Assembly: GCA_913049785.1 (NCBI GenBank)
Contig: CAJWXP010000010.1
Location: forward strand, 1 to 63,029
Origin: an uncultured Dehalococcoidia bacterium
GTDB taxonomy: Bacteria; Chloroflexota; Dehalococcoidia; Lucifugimonadales; UBA1127
DNA: 63,029 nt
Direction: 5' to 3'
The notes beneath the pieces are model-generated. The model did not search any database and had not been told where the DNA came from. It worked only from the letters and a program-made list of their open reading frames with translations. This document shows, piece by piece, positions 1 to 10,741 of the stretch. A program made the translations under genes and the position numbers. How positions within the stretch are numbered: the first letter of the stretch is position 1; every line of letters starts with the position of its first letter.

Positions 1-2056
<2,056 letters not shown>

Positions 2057-2202
2057 GACAGGTGTTCTCCTCGGTGGTAGTGGGTGCTGCCAAAAACTAT
2101 ACCACACAAGGGCGAAGCCCTAGACCTGGGCTCCCTGTGGACGACAATGACCCTCAATACTGCATGCCTCCGGTACAAATGCCATGCTACTATTCTCTGA
2201 GT

Positions 2203-2991
2203 ATGACTTCTTTGAGTTACCCTGTGCGGCCCTTGGTTCTCGCGCTAGTTTCAGCGTTGGCTTTGACGTTCACCCTGTCCGGATGCGGCAGCGACAAGCC
2301 TGAAGTGACCGTGTTCGCAGCCGCCAGCCTCGCCGATGTGCTCCAACCTCTGGGCGAACGCTTCGAAGCCGAGCAGGGCATCGACGTGCGCTTCAGCTTC
2401 GGCGGGTCATGGATGTTGTCCCAACAAATCACTCGGGGCGCACCCGCTGACCTATTCCTGGCAGCCGGACCCGCCCCTATGGATGCCCTGGGCGACGATG
2501 GCTTCCTTGCCTCCGCCTCCAGAAGCGACCTGCTGAGCAACATCCTGGTCATAGTTGGGGTGGAGCCGCGCGACGCAGTGGTATTCACGCCAGCAGACCT
2601 GCTGGGAGGCGATGTCAGCCGCATCGCCCTTGGTGACCCGTCGTTGGCCCCTGCTGGAAGCTACGCTCGTGAAGCGCTCCAAGGTATGGGCCTCTGGGAC
2701 GATATACAGGGCAAGCTTGTATACGGGCTGAACGTACGGACGGCGTTGCAATACGTGACCAGTGGCAACGCCGACATAGCCATCGTGTATGCGACTGACG
2801 CAGCCAGCGACGACGGGCTCCGAACGCTGTGGGCCTTTCCGCCAGAATCCCATTCGCCGATCCGATACCCTGTCGCGATGCTAAGCGAGGCCGACAACCC
2901 AGATGAAGCAGCGGCGTTCCTAGCCTTCCTTCGCTCTGAAGTGGCCAGCGTAATATTCACGGAGTATGGCTTTAAGCCAATAGAGCGTTGA
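2203..2991 (+). CDS. modA: Molybdate ABC transporter substrate-binding lipoprotein ModA
   Basis: This is the extracytoplasmic molybdate (or tungstate) receptor of a ModABC importer. Starting at ATG 2203 gives 262 residues with a lipoprotein signal: a short basic N-terminus, a hydrophobic stretch and the lipobox LSGC at about residues 22-25, followed by GSDKPEVTVFAAASLADVL, the typical ModA opening. FSFGGSWMLSQQI and APADLFLAAG are oxyanion-binding family segments. The frame is open upstream to 2062, but that extension would bury the signal peptide, so the later ATG is preferred. It is followed by modB and modC in canonical order, which supports molybdate over other oxyanions; tungstate cannot be excluded. 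Confidence 0.93.
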   Translation: MTSLSYPVRPLVLALVSALALTFTLSGCGSDKPEVTVFAAASLADVLQPLGERFEAEQGIDVRFSFGGSWMLSQQITRGAPADLFLAAGPAPMDALGDDGFLASASRSDLLSNILVIVGVEPRDAVVFTPADLLGGDVSRIALGDPSLAPAGSYAREALQGMGLWDDIQGKLVYGLNVRTALQYVTSGNADIAIVYATDAASDDGLRTLWAFPPESHSPIRYPVAMLSEADNPDEAAAFLAFLRSEVASVIFTEYGFKPIER

Positions 2992-3087
2992 TTCTAGTTC
3001 CCATGGGTCCAGGGCAAACCCTAGCTGGCCCTGGCTTGGCAGAGTCGACTACAACAGCTACTATCTGCAACATCCCTAGGCGAAAAG

Positions 3088-3765
3088 GTGAATCACGTGC
3101 CGACCTCTGAAGAATTCGATGTCCTGCTGCTGTCGCTGCGAGTGGCGGCGGTAGGCACCGTTATCGGCCTCCCGCTTGGGCTCCTAATCGCCTGGGCTTT
3201 GGCGAAGACATCCATGCCGGGCAAGGTGCTGCTGGACACGTTAGTATCGTTCCCGCTGGTGCTGCCGCCCGTGGTGACCGGATACGCGCTGCTGCTGTTG
3301 CTGGGTCGCAACGGCCCCCTGGGCGGGCTGCAGGACGACCTTGGCATAGAGATACTATTCACCTGGTTTGCTGCAGCCCTTGCTGCGGGCTTGGTCTCCT
3401 TGCCGTTGATGGTGCGCTCTATGGAAGTGGCAATGGGTGCCGTCGACCCACGACTCGAGCTTGCGGCGCGTAGCCTGGGTGCAAGTCGATGGAAAGTGTT
3501 CACCACCATCACAGTACCCCTGGCGTTCCGGGGCATCCTGGCTGGCGTGGTACTGGCCTTCGCGCGGGGTATGGGCGAGTTCGGCGCGACGATCATCGTT
3601 GCAGGCAACATCCCCGGCCATACGCAGACGCTGCCCCTGGCCATCTTCACGAACCTGCAGGTCGGCGATGACGATGCCGCGGTACGATTCATCGTGTTCT
3701 CCCTGGCGGTTGCGCTGGCTGCGTTGCTTGCACACCGATGGATGTTAAAACGGGCGGTGGTCTAA
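3088..3765 (+). CDS. modB: Molybdate ABC transporter permease ModB
   Basis: Membrane permease of the molybdate importer, 225 residues with about five to six hydrophobic segments. The cytoplasmic EAA loop that docks to ModC is clear around residues 125-155 (AARSLGASRWKVFTTITVPL). FPLVLPPVVTGYALLLLLG and GEFGATIIVAGNIPG are ModB hallmarks. GTG at 3088 is used as the start; another GTG lies three codons in, so the exact N-terminus is uncertain. The gene sits about 100 bases after modA and its stop lies just before the modC start, implying one transcript with tight modB-modC coupling. Confidence 0.93.
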   Translation: MNHVPTSEEFDVLLLSLRVAAVGTVIGLPLGLLIAWALAKTSMPGKVLLDTLVSFPLVLPPVVTGYALLLLLGRNGPLGGLQDDLGIEILFTWFAAALAAGLVSLPLMVRSMEVAMGAVDPRLELAARSLGASRWKVFTTITVPLAFRGILAGVVLAFARGMGEFGATIIVAGNIPGHTQTLPLAIFTNLQVGDDDAAVRFIVFSLAVALAALLAHRWMLKRAVV

Positions 3766-3767
3766 CT

Positions 3768-4859
3768 ATGGGTGAAGCGTTCCTCAACCTACAGTTCCGC
3801 AAGAGCTTCCCTGATTTCACGTTGGAGCTTGATGTCTCGCTGTCCGCCGGGATCACCGCCATCTTCGGGCCCTCCGGCAGTGGTAAGACCACCACTCTCA
3901 ACTGCATCGCCGGCATTACCAAGCCTGACTCTGGAAGCGTCGAGCTGTGGGGCAGGCAGTTGTACTCATCGAGCACTCGCTTCAGAGGTATCAACAGGCC
4001 GCCGGAGAAGCGCAGGGTCGGGTACGTGTTCCAGGACGGGTTGCTGTTCCCTCATCTGCGTGTGCGAGAAAACATCCTGTACGGGTATCACCAGACGCCA
4101 AAGAACCGTCGACACCTGCAACCGAACAAACTTGTCGAGATGTTGGAGCTTGAGCCGCTGCTCCAACGCATGCCGTCCACACTGTCCGGCGGCGAACGTC
4201 AGCGAGTGGCTCTGGCACGCGCCATGGCTGCGTCACCGGAAATACTCCTGCTGGACGAACCATTGGCGTCTCTGGATATGCCGTTCAGGGGTAGGATCCT
4301 CCGCCACTTGAAGGCGATCCACCATGAAACCGGGATCCCCATGGTCTACGTTTCGCACACCCTGTCCGAGGTGATGGTTCTGGCACAGCAGGCTCTGGTG
4401 CTTTCCGATGGGAAACAGGTGGCGCTGGATACGCCGAACAAGGTACTCCACCAAACGCCTGTCCTTCCATTGGTCGACCCTGCGCACCTGGAGACGTTGC
4501 TGGAAGGGCGAGTGGTCGCGCACCACCCGACGAGCGGCACTACAGAGGCGGTGTTCGGCGACTTCACATTGTGGCTGCCGACTGTTGATCGCGAAAAGGG
4601 TGACCCGATCACTGTGTCCGTAGCAGCCTCCGATGTGATGGTTGCCGCCGAAGCACCTACGGGCCTGAGCGCCCGCAACGTGCTCAAAGCAACGGTCTCC
4701 GCACTGAACCGAGTCGGCGATACGGTCATGGTCACCGCTGACGCTGGCTCGCCGATATTGGTGGAAGTGACGCCGGAAGCCGTCTCGGCCTTGGGGCTTC
4801 AACCGGGGTCAGAAGTCTACCTGGTGTTGAAAGCCAGCAGCATCGTTGTGTTAGGGTAG
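3768..4859 (+). CDS. modC: Molybdate ABC transporter ATP-binding protein ModC
   Basis: ATPase of the molybdate importer, 363 residues. Walker A GPSGSGKTT lies at residues 34-42, the signature LSGGERQRVALARA near 135, and Walker B with ILLLDEPLASLD near 155, followed by the switch histidine in VSHTLSEV. The C-terminal 70 or so residues form a molybdate-binding TOBE (MOP) domain with NVLKATVSALNRVGDTVMV. ATG 3768 is chosen because it lies directly after the modB stop; an upstream in-frame ATG at 3738 would overlap modB and add residues unlike the family. TOBE-carrying ModC proteins commonly give feedback by bound oxyanion; that is family knowledge, not shown here. Confidence 0.94.
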   Translation: MGEAFLNLQFRKSFPDFTLELDVSLSAGITAIFGPSGSGKTTTLNCIAGITKPDSGSVELWGRQLYSSSTRFRGINRPPEKRRVGYVFQDGLLFPHLRVRENILYGYHQTPKNRRHLQPNKLVEMLELEPLLQRMPSTLSGGERQRVALARAMAASPEILLLDEPLASLDMPFRGRILRHLKAIHHETGIPMVYVSHTLSEVMVLAQQALVLSDGKQVALDTPNKVLHQTPVLPLVDPAHLETLLEGRVVAHHPTSGTTEAVFGDFTLWLPTVDREKGDPITVSVAASDVMVAAEAPTGLSARNVLKATVSALNRVGDTVMVTADAGSPILVEVTPEAVSALGLQPGSEVYLVLKASSIVVLG

Positions 4860-4864
4860 GGCGC

Positions 4865-5374
4865 ATGCGTACACAAGAACGGGAAATATCTACCAGACCT
4901 GCCACAGAAGCAGACATTGAGAAATTGGTTGAAGTCCTCGCCCCTGGCGTCACCCCGGAGCAGGTTCGAGAGAGGTGGAAGGAACACACCGAAGGGACAA
5001 GGCGGCTGCTTCTCGCAGCAATCGACGGTGAACCGGTCGGAACTATCAGCATCGGCGAGACGCGACACTATCGGACCGACTCTCTGCGAGCTCTGAGCCT
5101 GGACGTCGGTCTCGCTCACCGGGAGCAGGGCGTTGGCGCGGCGCTCATTGCATACGCCGAATCGGAAGCAATAAGGCTCAAGTTCAAATCGATACACCAC
5201 GAAGTGGGCACCACCAACGACGACGCTGTCCGGTTGTACGAGTCTCAGGGCTATAAACACATCAACAAGACGGTGCAGAACCAGTGGTGGGTATTCCCGA
5301 CCGACGGCGACCAAAGGATGGAAGAAGAGACCTCTTGGATCATGACGAAGGTGCTTGAATTACCGGACGCCTAA
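4865..5374 (+). CDS. GNAT-family N-acetyltransferase
   Basis: A 169-residue GNAT acetyltransferase that would transfer an acetyl group from acetyl-CoA to an unknown amine. The acetyl-CoA pyrophosphate-binding motif A is visible as LDVGLAHREQGVGAALIAYA (Q/R-x-x-G-x-G/A type), followed by motif B with NDDAVRLYESQGY. The start is six bases after the modC stop, so it may be read from the mod operon, but nothing links it functionally to molybdate. The 3' end overlaps the convergent small membrane protein gene by a few bases. The substrate cannot be predicted. Confidence 0.85.
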   Translation: MRTQEREISTRPATEADIEKLVEVLAPGVTPEQVRERWKEHTEGTRRLLLAAIDGEPVGTISIGETRHYRTDSLRALSLDVGLAHREQGVGAALIAYAESEAIRLKFKSIHHEVGTTNDDAVRLYESQGYKHINKTVQNQWWVFPTDGDQRMEEETSWIMTKVLELPDA

Positions 5375-5568
5375 CCCCCGGTCCTTCTCCCCGCCACGCC
5401 CTCTGTAAACATGTAGAGAGTGAACCCGAACGTCAGCAGAACGACGCCCAATACGCCCATGAAGAATGCTATCTGTGGCGCGTCACCGGAGCGAGCGCCG
5501 ATGGCGATGCTGCTGATCAGCAGCAATGCGCCACTAATGAGAAGCACATATGGAAGCCGCTTGAGCAT
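5371..5568 (-). CDS. Small two-helix membrane protein, unrecognised
   Basis: A 65-residue protein with two predicted transmembrane helices (about residues 7-25 and 33-54) joined by a short polar turn containing GARSGDAP, and a basic C-terminus (RRTGG). It lies 11 bases downstream of the heme-protein gene on the same strand and its stop overlaps the end of the convergent acetyltransferase gene. I do not recognise a family. Co-transcription with the upstream heme protein is likely from spacing alone. Confidence 0.6.
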   Translation of the reverse strand: MLKRLPYVLLISGALLLISSIAIGARSGDAPQIAFFMGVLGVVLLTFGFTLYMFTEGVAGRRTGG

Positions 5569-5579
5569 TTTTGCTCCTG

Positions 5580-6290
5580 TTAGCCGAGACTCGCCAGGAT
5601 GTCGTCCATCTCCCCGGCGATGCAGGTGAAAATAGGCGTGTCGCGCTCCGTGTAGGGCCTCGCCTCCGACTCCCGCAGTTCCATCAACAATTCCAGGAAC
5701 TCATCGATGTTGGACACATCGAACGCCACCACGTGCTCCTGATCGTCGATGCCGAAGGAGTAGCTGGTGTTGTTGCGAACGCCCGGGTACTTGTGCCCCA
5801 CCTCAAAGTGCTCATTCATCATCCGCTGGCGCTCTTCCAACGGGAGCTGGTACCACTCGGCAGTCTTCACAAACGGATACACCACCAGGTAGGGATGGTC
5901 AGGACTCTGGGGGCGGATCACCTTCTGCCTGCCCTCCTGGTCAGCATGCTGATGGTCATCAACGTAGGGAGAGGGTCGGGAGAGTGACAGATATGAGTAA
6001 GCGGTCTTGAGGTACTTGCCCAGGCCAGTAGAGTTCACAGCAGCGGAGAACTCCTGCATCTCCTCCAGCGTCCAACCAAGCAGCCAGAGCAGGAAATCCA
6101 CTTCCGCACGCAGACCCACCAGCGAGTACGGGCGGACTTCTATCCGACCCGAGAACTCGGCGACCACGGCGTCGAACTCTTCTCGATGTGCTCGACGCTC
6201 CTCGTCAGGCAATCGACGCCACAGGGGATCCACCTGGTAGAAGTTGTACTTGACCACCTGTCTGATCGTCTCAGGTTTTGTCTCCGCCAT
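5580..6290 (-). CDS. Chlorite dismutase/HemQ-family heme protein
   Basis: A 236-residue member of the chlorite dismutase superfamily, which includes coproheme decarboxylase HemQ (last step of the Gram-positive-type heme pathway) and true chlorite dismutases. The N-terminal half has VVKYNFYQVDPLWRRLPDEE and the alpha/beta barrel repeat with LVGLRAEVDFLLWLLG. The C-terminal half carries the likely proximal histidine in EHFEVGHKYPGV and the distal-side strand TSYSFGIDDQEHVVAFD. The distal segment shows no obvious chlorite dismutase arginine, so HemQ-like coproheme decarboxylation is the better guess. The neighbouring nitrite/sulfite reductase also uses a modified tetrapyrrole (siroheme). The family is certain, the reaction is inferred. 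Confidence 0.85.
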   Translation of the reverse strand: MAETKPETIRQVVKYNFYQVDPLWRRLPDEERRAHREEFDAVVAEFSGRIEVRPYSLVGLRAEVDFLLWLLGWTLEEMQEFSAAVNSTGLGKYLKTAYSYLSLSRPSPYVDDHQHADQEGRQKVIRPQSPDHPYLVVYPFVKTAEWYQLPLEERQRMMNEHFEVGHKYPGVRNNTSYSFGIDDQEHVVAFDVSNIDEFLELLMELRESEARPYTERDTPIFTCIAGEMDDILASLG

Positions 6291-6414
6291 AGCTGCCTCC
6301 GAACCGTAGATGCTGATGCCGGTCTATTATAGCTGTTCCTGCATTCTCGATGCATGGGCCTCCACCCCCAATCTTGGCTAGCCCGTGCGCCTGCGCTCCA
6401 CGCTTGTGTTAGCC

Positions 6415-6594
6415 TTGACACCGCGATACGGGGCATCTTAGACTTATCCCAATATGTTGACCCAACTAATCAACAATCATTGGTGTTGTACCCCTCAGGG
6501 GTAGCCGCACATATACAAACGACTTGACCCCGCTTGCCACGGCGCAGAGCGGGGTTTTGTTTTTCCCAAACCAGGCGTTTCAGAGGAGGCGACC
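6415..6594 (+). promoter_or_regulatory. Promoter plus structured leader before the nitrite/sulfite reductase
   Basis: A TTGACA box at 6415-6420 is followed after 17 bases by a poor -10 candidate (TTAGAC, 6438-6443). The roughly 140-base leader contains a short perfect hairpin TACCCC-TCA-GGGGTA (6488-6502), then an intrinsic terminator (6527-6564), then the AGGAGG ribosome site just before the ATG. No plus-strand gene ends upstream that would need this terminator, so a transcription-attenuation leader is a reasonable inference. I do not recognise a known riboswitch class. Confidence 0.45.
6527..6564 (+). terminator. Intrinsic terminator inside the reductase leader
   Basis: Stem ACCCCGCT/AGCGGGGT with a 13-base loop, followed by TTTGTTTTT. 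It has a U-tract only on the plus strand and stands 31 bases before the reductase ATG. Confidence 0.75.
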
Positions 6595-8361
6595 ATGACA
6601 ACAGCAAACAGTAGGTTCAAGCCAAATATCGTCATCCCGGTGATTCAGGAAGAGATAGACCACTTTGAAGGCGAAGTTAAGCGCTTCCAATCCGGGGATT
6701 TGGACGCGGCAGAGTTCCGAGCTTTTAGGCTCCGACAGGGCGTCTACGGCCAACGACAGCCAGATAACCAGATGATGCGTGTGAAGATTCCCCTGGGTCG
6801 TATGACTCCGGATCAGCTTGATGTGCTGGGCGCCATCGCACGGGATTACACGCCGTTGAAGCGTGGCCACATCACAACACGTGAGAACGTGCAGTATCAC
6901 TTCATGAACCTGGACGATGCCGCTACTGTGATGCGGACGCTGGGGGAGACCGGCCTGGGCAGCAGAGAAGCCTGCTCCAACGCTGTTCGCAACGTGACCA
7001 GCTGCCCTCTTACCGGCGTCTGCCCTGAAGAGATCTTTGACCCGTCACCCTACGCAGTTGCGTACGTCCGCCAATTCGTGCGGCAAGAATACACTCACAA
7101 CATGCCCAGGAAGTGGAAGGCTGCCTTCAATGGCTGCACCCATGACTGGGTCATGACAGCCATCCATGACATCGGTTTCCACTCCGTCATCCGGGAAGAG
7201 AACGGCGTGGAGCGTAAAGGCTTCCGCATCGTCATCGGTGGCGGCACCAGCATCCAGCCGCTTATCGCTCAGGAGCTGTACGAATTCGTACCGGTAGAGG
7301 ACTTCCTGAAGGTGTCTGAAGCCTGCCTGCGTGTCTTCAACAACGCTGATGAACTCCGGAAGAACAAGATGAAGGCCAGAGTCAAGGTTCTGGTCAACCG
7401 CGTTGGCATAGATGAATTCCGCAACATGGTGGAAAAAGTCATGCGCGAAGAGTTAGCCGACGTGACCTACGACATGGACGCACTGACCGCTGGCGAGTAC
7501 GAAGATCCGACGCCTCCGCCGCCCAAGGCCTATCCAGCTATGCCCACCAACGATAAGGACTTTGACCGCTGGCGCAATAGCAACGTTACCCAGCAGAAGC
7601 AGGACGGCTACAGCGCTGTGTTCATCAAGATTCGGCTTGGCAACGTCACCGACGAGCAGTTCTTCCAGTTGGCGGACATCGCTCGTGAACTGGCTGGTAG
7701 CATCCGTTTGACCCTCCGGCAAGATATGGTCCTTCAGTGGGTTCCCAACGAAGGACTCTTCGCGCTGTACCAGAAGCTCTCAGCAGTCGACATGGTTGAA
7801 GCCGGAGCCAATGAACTGAGTGACGTGGTCTCCTGCCCCGGCACAGAGAGTTGCGCCCTGGGCATCACCTCCTCCCAAGGAATGGCGGGGAACCTCTGGG
7901 ACGCGCTACGCGACTACAAGGCAGATGACAAGCTTGCGAGAGCCATCCGCATCAACGTCTCCGGCTGCCCGGACGGCTGTGGTCACCACCACATGGGCAA
8001 CATCGGTTTCCAGGGCGCAGCCATGAAGAACGGAAGCGCTCAAATACCCGCCTACGAGGTCTACATGGGAGGCAGCCAGATAGCGCCAGTGCGCATCGGG
8101 AAGCGTCTGAAGGTGAAGATCCCCTCCAAGCGCATCGAGGAGGCAGTCCACGTCATCGTCGATGACTACGTGGCGAACCGCAAAGCCGATGAGATCTTCA
8201 ATGACTATGTGGACCGTATCGGCGTAGAGTCTTACGAGGGTCTGCTGGCACCGGTATCCACCGTCCCGCCTCTTGATAAGGACTCCATCCGGTTCTACAT
8301 TGACTGGAACCGGGACGTGCTCTACAAGGTGGAGCGCGGCGAAGGTGAGTGCGCAGCCTAA
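6595..8361 (+). CDS. Ferredoxin-type nitrite/sulfite reductase (siroheme, [4Fe-4S])
   Basis: A 588-residue enzyme of the assimilatory nitrite/sulfite reductase family, carrying out six-electron reduction of nitrite to ammonia or sulfite to sulfide. It has two tandem ferredoxin-like/reductase repeats: one near residues 50-130 (RQPDNQMMRVKIPLGRMTPD) with substrate-side TTRENVQYHF, and one near 340-400. The siroheme/[4Fe-4S] cysteines are CX5C at 414 and 420 and CX3C at 458 and 462 (SGCPDGCGHHHMGN). Start ATG 6595 follows an AGGAGG site. Nitrite versus sulfite cannot be settled by eye; no nitrate reductase or sulfate-activation gene is nearby, although modABC 2 kb upstream would suit molybdenum nitrate reduction elsewhere in the genome. 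Confidence 0.92.
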   Translation: MTTANSRFKPNIVIPVIQEEIDHFEGEVKRFQSGDLDAAEFRAFRLRQGVYGQRQPDNQMMRVKIPLGRMTPDQLDVLGAIARDYTPLKRGHITTRENVQYHFMNLDDAATVMRTLGETGLGSREACSNAVRNVTSCPLTGVCPEEIFDPSPYAVAYVRQFVRQEYTHNMPRKWKAAFNGCTHDWVMTAIHDIGFHSVIREENGVERKGFRIVIGGGTSIQPLIAQELYEFVPVEDFLKVSEACLRVFNNADELRKNKMKARVKVLVNRVGIDEFRNMVEKVMREELADVTYDMDALTAGEYEDPTPPPPKAYPAMPTNDKDFDRWRNSNVTQQKQDGYSAVFIKIRLGNVTDEQFFQLADIARELAGSIRLTLRQDMVLQWVPNEGLFALYQKLSAVDMVEAGANELSDVVSCPGTESCALGITSSQGMAGNLWDALRDYKADDKLARAIRINVSGCPDGCGHHHMGNIGFQGAAMKNGSAQIPAYEVYMGGSQIAPVRIGKRLKVKIPSKRIEEAVHVIVDDYVANRKADEIFNDYVDRIGVESYEGLLAPVSTVPPLDKDSIRFYIDWNRDVLYKVERGEGECAA

Positions 8362-8385
8362 ATCAGCCCGCAACTAGGGGAGAAT

Positions 8386-8424
8386 AAAAGAGCCCCGCCC
8401 TTTTAGAAGGACGGGGCTCTTTTC
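8386..8424 (+). terminator. Intrinsic terminator after the nitrite/sulfite reductase
   Basis: Long stem AAAAGAGCCCCG/CGGGGCTCTTTT located 25 bases past the stop. The flanking A and T runs make it potentially bidirectional. Confidence 0.9.
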
Positions 8425-8639
8425 ACGTACTCGATAGCGCCGGTGTAGGAACGCTTAGCCCCTTAACGCCTATGAGTCCATCAAGTTGACCGCCTCGTTC
8501 GCGTTCGGGTCACCGAGGTCTTCGCCGAACACGCCATACGGGTAGCCCCTTTGTTGGATATGGTATAAGGAATCTGGTTGAGAAAAATAAGCCTAAAGAG
8601 AGGCACGGGTACAGTCGGAGGCTGGAAGGGTGAAGTCTG

Positions 8640-9029
8640 CTAGCTTTTGAAGCGCTTTCGTAGTTTGTCCCACCAGGTAGGCCCGCTGGGGTTCTCGTCG
8701 TACTCCACAAGCTTGCCTCGCCAGTGAGGCTTGGAAGAAGCCTTGTCTGCACGCACAAAGAAGAGTGCGTATCCTGCGATACCCAGGATCAGACCACCCC
8801 AGAGGAAAAGCGTCTGCCAGGTACCGTTGAAAATCATGGCGAATGTCAGGAGCAACAGAACCCCCAGGATGATCACCCTGCCCGGACTGATGGAGTTCTT
8901 CCAGCTTGATGAGGAATCGCTGGCGGGGTTGTTCTGTTCTTTGGGCGTCTTTTCAGACTTGCTAGGCGGAGGAAGGTCCTCCGTCTGTTCCAGGATTTTT
9001 TCGATCTCCTGCTGAAATCGCTCCGGCAT
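8640..9029 (-). CDS. Membrane protein with acidic-helical N-terminus, hypothetical
   Basis: A 129-residue protein: an N-terminal amphipathic segment (PERFQQEIEKILEQ), a proline/serine-rich linker, two transmembrane helices (about residues 50-70 and 75-92), and a basic tail with WWDKLRKRFK. ATG 9029 is chosen because a GGAGG site precedes it; the frame extends upstream to 9095 without a ribosome site. I have the impression that similar PERFQ/IEKIL-type proteins occur in other Chloroflexota, but cannot name a family. No function is offered. Confidence 0.7.
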   Translation of the reverse strand: MPERFQQEIEKILEQTEDLPPPSKSEKTPKEQNNPASDSSSSWKNSISPGRVIILGVLLLLTFAMIFNGTWQTLFLWGGLILGIAGYALFFVRADKASSKPHWRGKLVEYDENPSGPTWWDKLRKRFKS

Positions 9030-9310
9030 CGTCCACCTCCGGACTTCCCGTCTGCTTTGCGTTACTGTCCCCACAGTTGTCACTGTAAACAGCAATAATG
9101 CCGTGACTACAGAAGATCATTGAAGCCTGGGCTCCACTACGGAATAGCTACTGCCCGCCACGGGCACCAACTACTGTTTAAAGAATGCTACTGACTCTAT
9201 GCAGGGGTGTCAAGATTGTGCAGAATCTAACGATTACCGGCGATGCGTTTGTCTAGGGCATGCAGTACCATAATCCTCAGTAGCAGCCTACATCCAAACG
9301 GGGCACAACT

Positions 9311-10729
9311 ATGGAAGCCACAGAGCAGAGTTCGTTCCTCCGACGTGTCTATCCTCTCGATCCTCGAGAGGTGACGGAAGAGGAATTGGCCGTCATTTTC
9401 GCGATGACCTCTCGCAGACCCGAGGCGTTCGATGCCATCAAAGAAATGGTCACCGCAGAGAAGGCCGCCGACTTCCACGAACGTTGGGTTCTGGGCTACG
9501 GCCACGCCTCCGTTGCAGAACACGCAATCATCCATATGGCTGTGGAAAACGTGTCGCGACTGGCCTGCGACACCCTAGAAGACAATCGGCTTGGCTCCTA
9601 CACAGAGAAGTCCTCACGCTACCAACTGTTGGAGCGCAACGCCTTCTACACACCCCAGGAACTTGACGCAGAGCCTGACGCCAAAGCGGTCTACGTTGCT
9701 GCATGCCAGACACTGTTCGATGTGTACCAGCGACTTGTAGACGGGACCATCGCCTACCTGGCCTCCATCCACCCTCAGAAGGAGAACGAGCGTGACGGCG
9801 CGTACAGACTACGCCTGCGACGTGAAGCTACCGACACCTGCCGGTTCGTGCTGCCTGCGTCTGCACTGACAAATGTCGGCGTCACCATGAACACACGAAC
9901 ACTGGAGCATGCGATTCGCAAGTTGCTTTCATCGACCTTGGAGGAAGAGCGGACGTTGGGCGAGGAGTTCAAGGAGCAGGCGAAGTCCATCACACCCACC
10001 CTTGTCCGACACGCAGAGCGCAACGACTACCTGGAACTGAGCAGGTCGGCACTGGAAGAGCAGACGGCCAACCTTCTTCCATTACCGCCTACGTCAGACC
10101 CCGGTCCTCGTTCAGTATCGGCGCAACTGGTGGACTACGACCACGATGCCCAGACTCGGTTGGTGACCTCGCTCCTGTATCGCAACGCCCATGCTTCGTA
10201 CGACGAGGTCTGGAAGCAATCCAAGGCCCTCTCACCGGCGCAGCAGGAAGCGGTCATTACCGCCGCGCTGGAGAACCTTGGCCCTCACGACTCCCCCGTG
10301 CGTGAGTTGGAGCAGATAGAGTACACATTTGAGTACCTGATGGACTACGGCGCATACCGGGAGTTCAAGCGGCACCGGATGCAGTCGTACCTGCCCCAGC
10401 CTCTGACGGTAGTCGAGGGCTACGTTGAGCCACCTCTCATCGTCGATAGTGGCCTGTCGTCGACGTATCGCGAGGCCATGGACGTCTCAGCGGACGCGTA
10501 CACCCGGCTTACAGCGATCTCGCCACGATTGGCCGAGTACGCGGTGACCCACGCCCACCTGCGCCGTGTGGTGACGCGCATGAACCTGCGCGAGTGCTAC
10601 CATTTCTTCAAACTTCGCGTTCAGCCGGAAGCGCACTTCACCATCCGCGACGCTGCTCAACAGGCGATGGATCTGGTCAAGGGCGTCCACCCGCTACTGT
10701 TGAAGTTCATCAACCTTCGCCAGGGCTAG
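9311..10729 (+). CDS. Tandem ThyX-like (flavin-dependent thymidylate synthase fold) protein
   Basis: A 472-residue protein made of two ThyX-like halves; canonical ThyX is about 220-250 residues and makes dTMP from dUMP with FAD and methylene-tetrahydrofolate. The N-terminal half keeps GYGHASVAEHA and YTEKSSRYQ, but the catalytic RHR of the ThyX motif reads EDNR. The C-terminal half has FKRHRMQSYLPQPL, which retains RHR-x-x-S. Ahead of SfsA and in the same direction, it has no folate gene beside it. Whether it is a thymidylate synthase or a derived paralogue cannot be told from sequence alone. Confidence 0.85.
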   Translation: MEATEQSSFLRRVYPLDPREVTEEELAVIFAMTSRRPEAFDAIKEMVTAEKAADFHERWVLGYGHASVAEHAIIHMAVENVSRLACDTLEDNRLGSYTEKSSRYQLLERNAFYTPQELDAEPDAKAVYVAACQTLFDVYQRLVDGTIAYLASIHPQKENERDGAYRLRLRREATDTCRFVLPASALTNVGVTMNTRTLEHAIRKLLSSTLEEERTLGEEFKEQAKSITPTLVRHAERNDYLELSRSALEEQTANLLPLPPTSDPGPRSVSAQLVDYDHDAQTRLVTSLLYRNAHASYDEVWKQSKALSPAQQEAVITAALENLGPHDSPVRELEQIEYTFEYLMDYGAYREFKRHRMQSYLPQPLTVVEGYVEPPLIVDSGLSSTYREAMDVSADAYTRLTAISPRLAEYAVTHAHLRRVVTRMNLRECYHFFKLRVQPEAHFTIRDAAQQAMDLVKGVHPLLLKFINLRQG

Positions 10730-10741
10730 GCTGCAGCTACC

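Noticed and set aside
8470-8592. Minus-strand open segment ending GYPYGVFGEDLGDPNANEAV
   Set aside because: It looks protein-like but has no start codon and an upstream in-frame TAG; at most it is a remnant of a lost gene, too weak to call.
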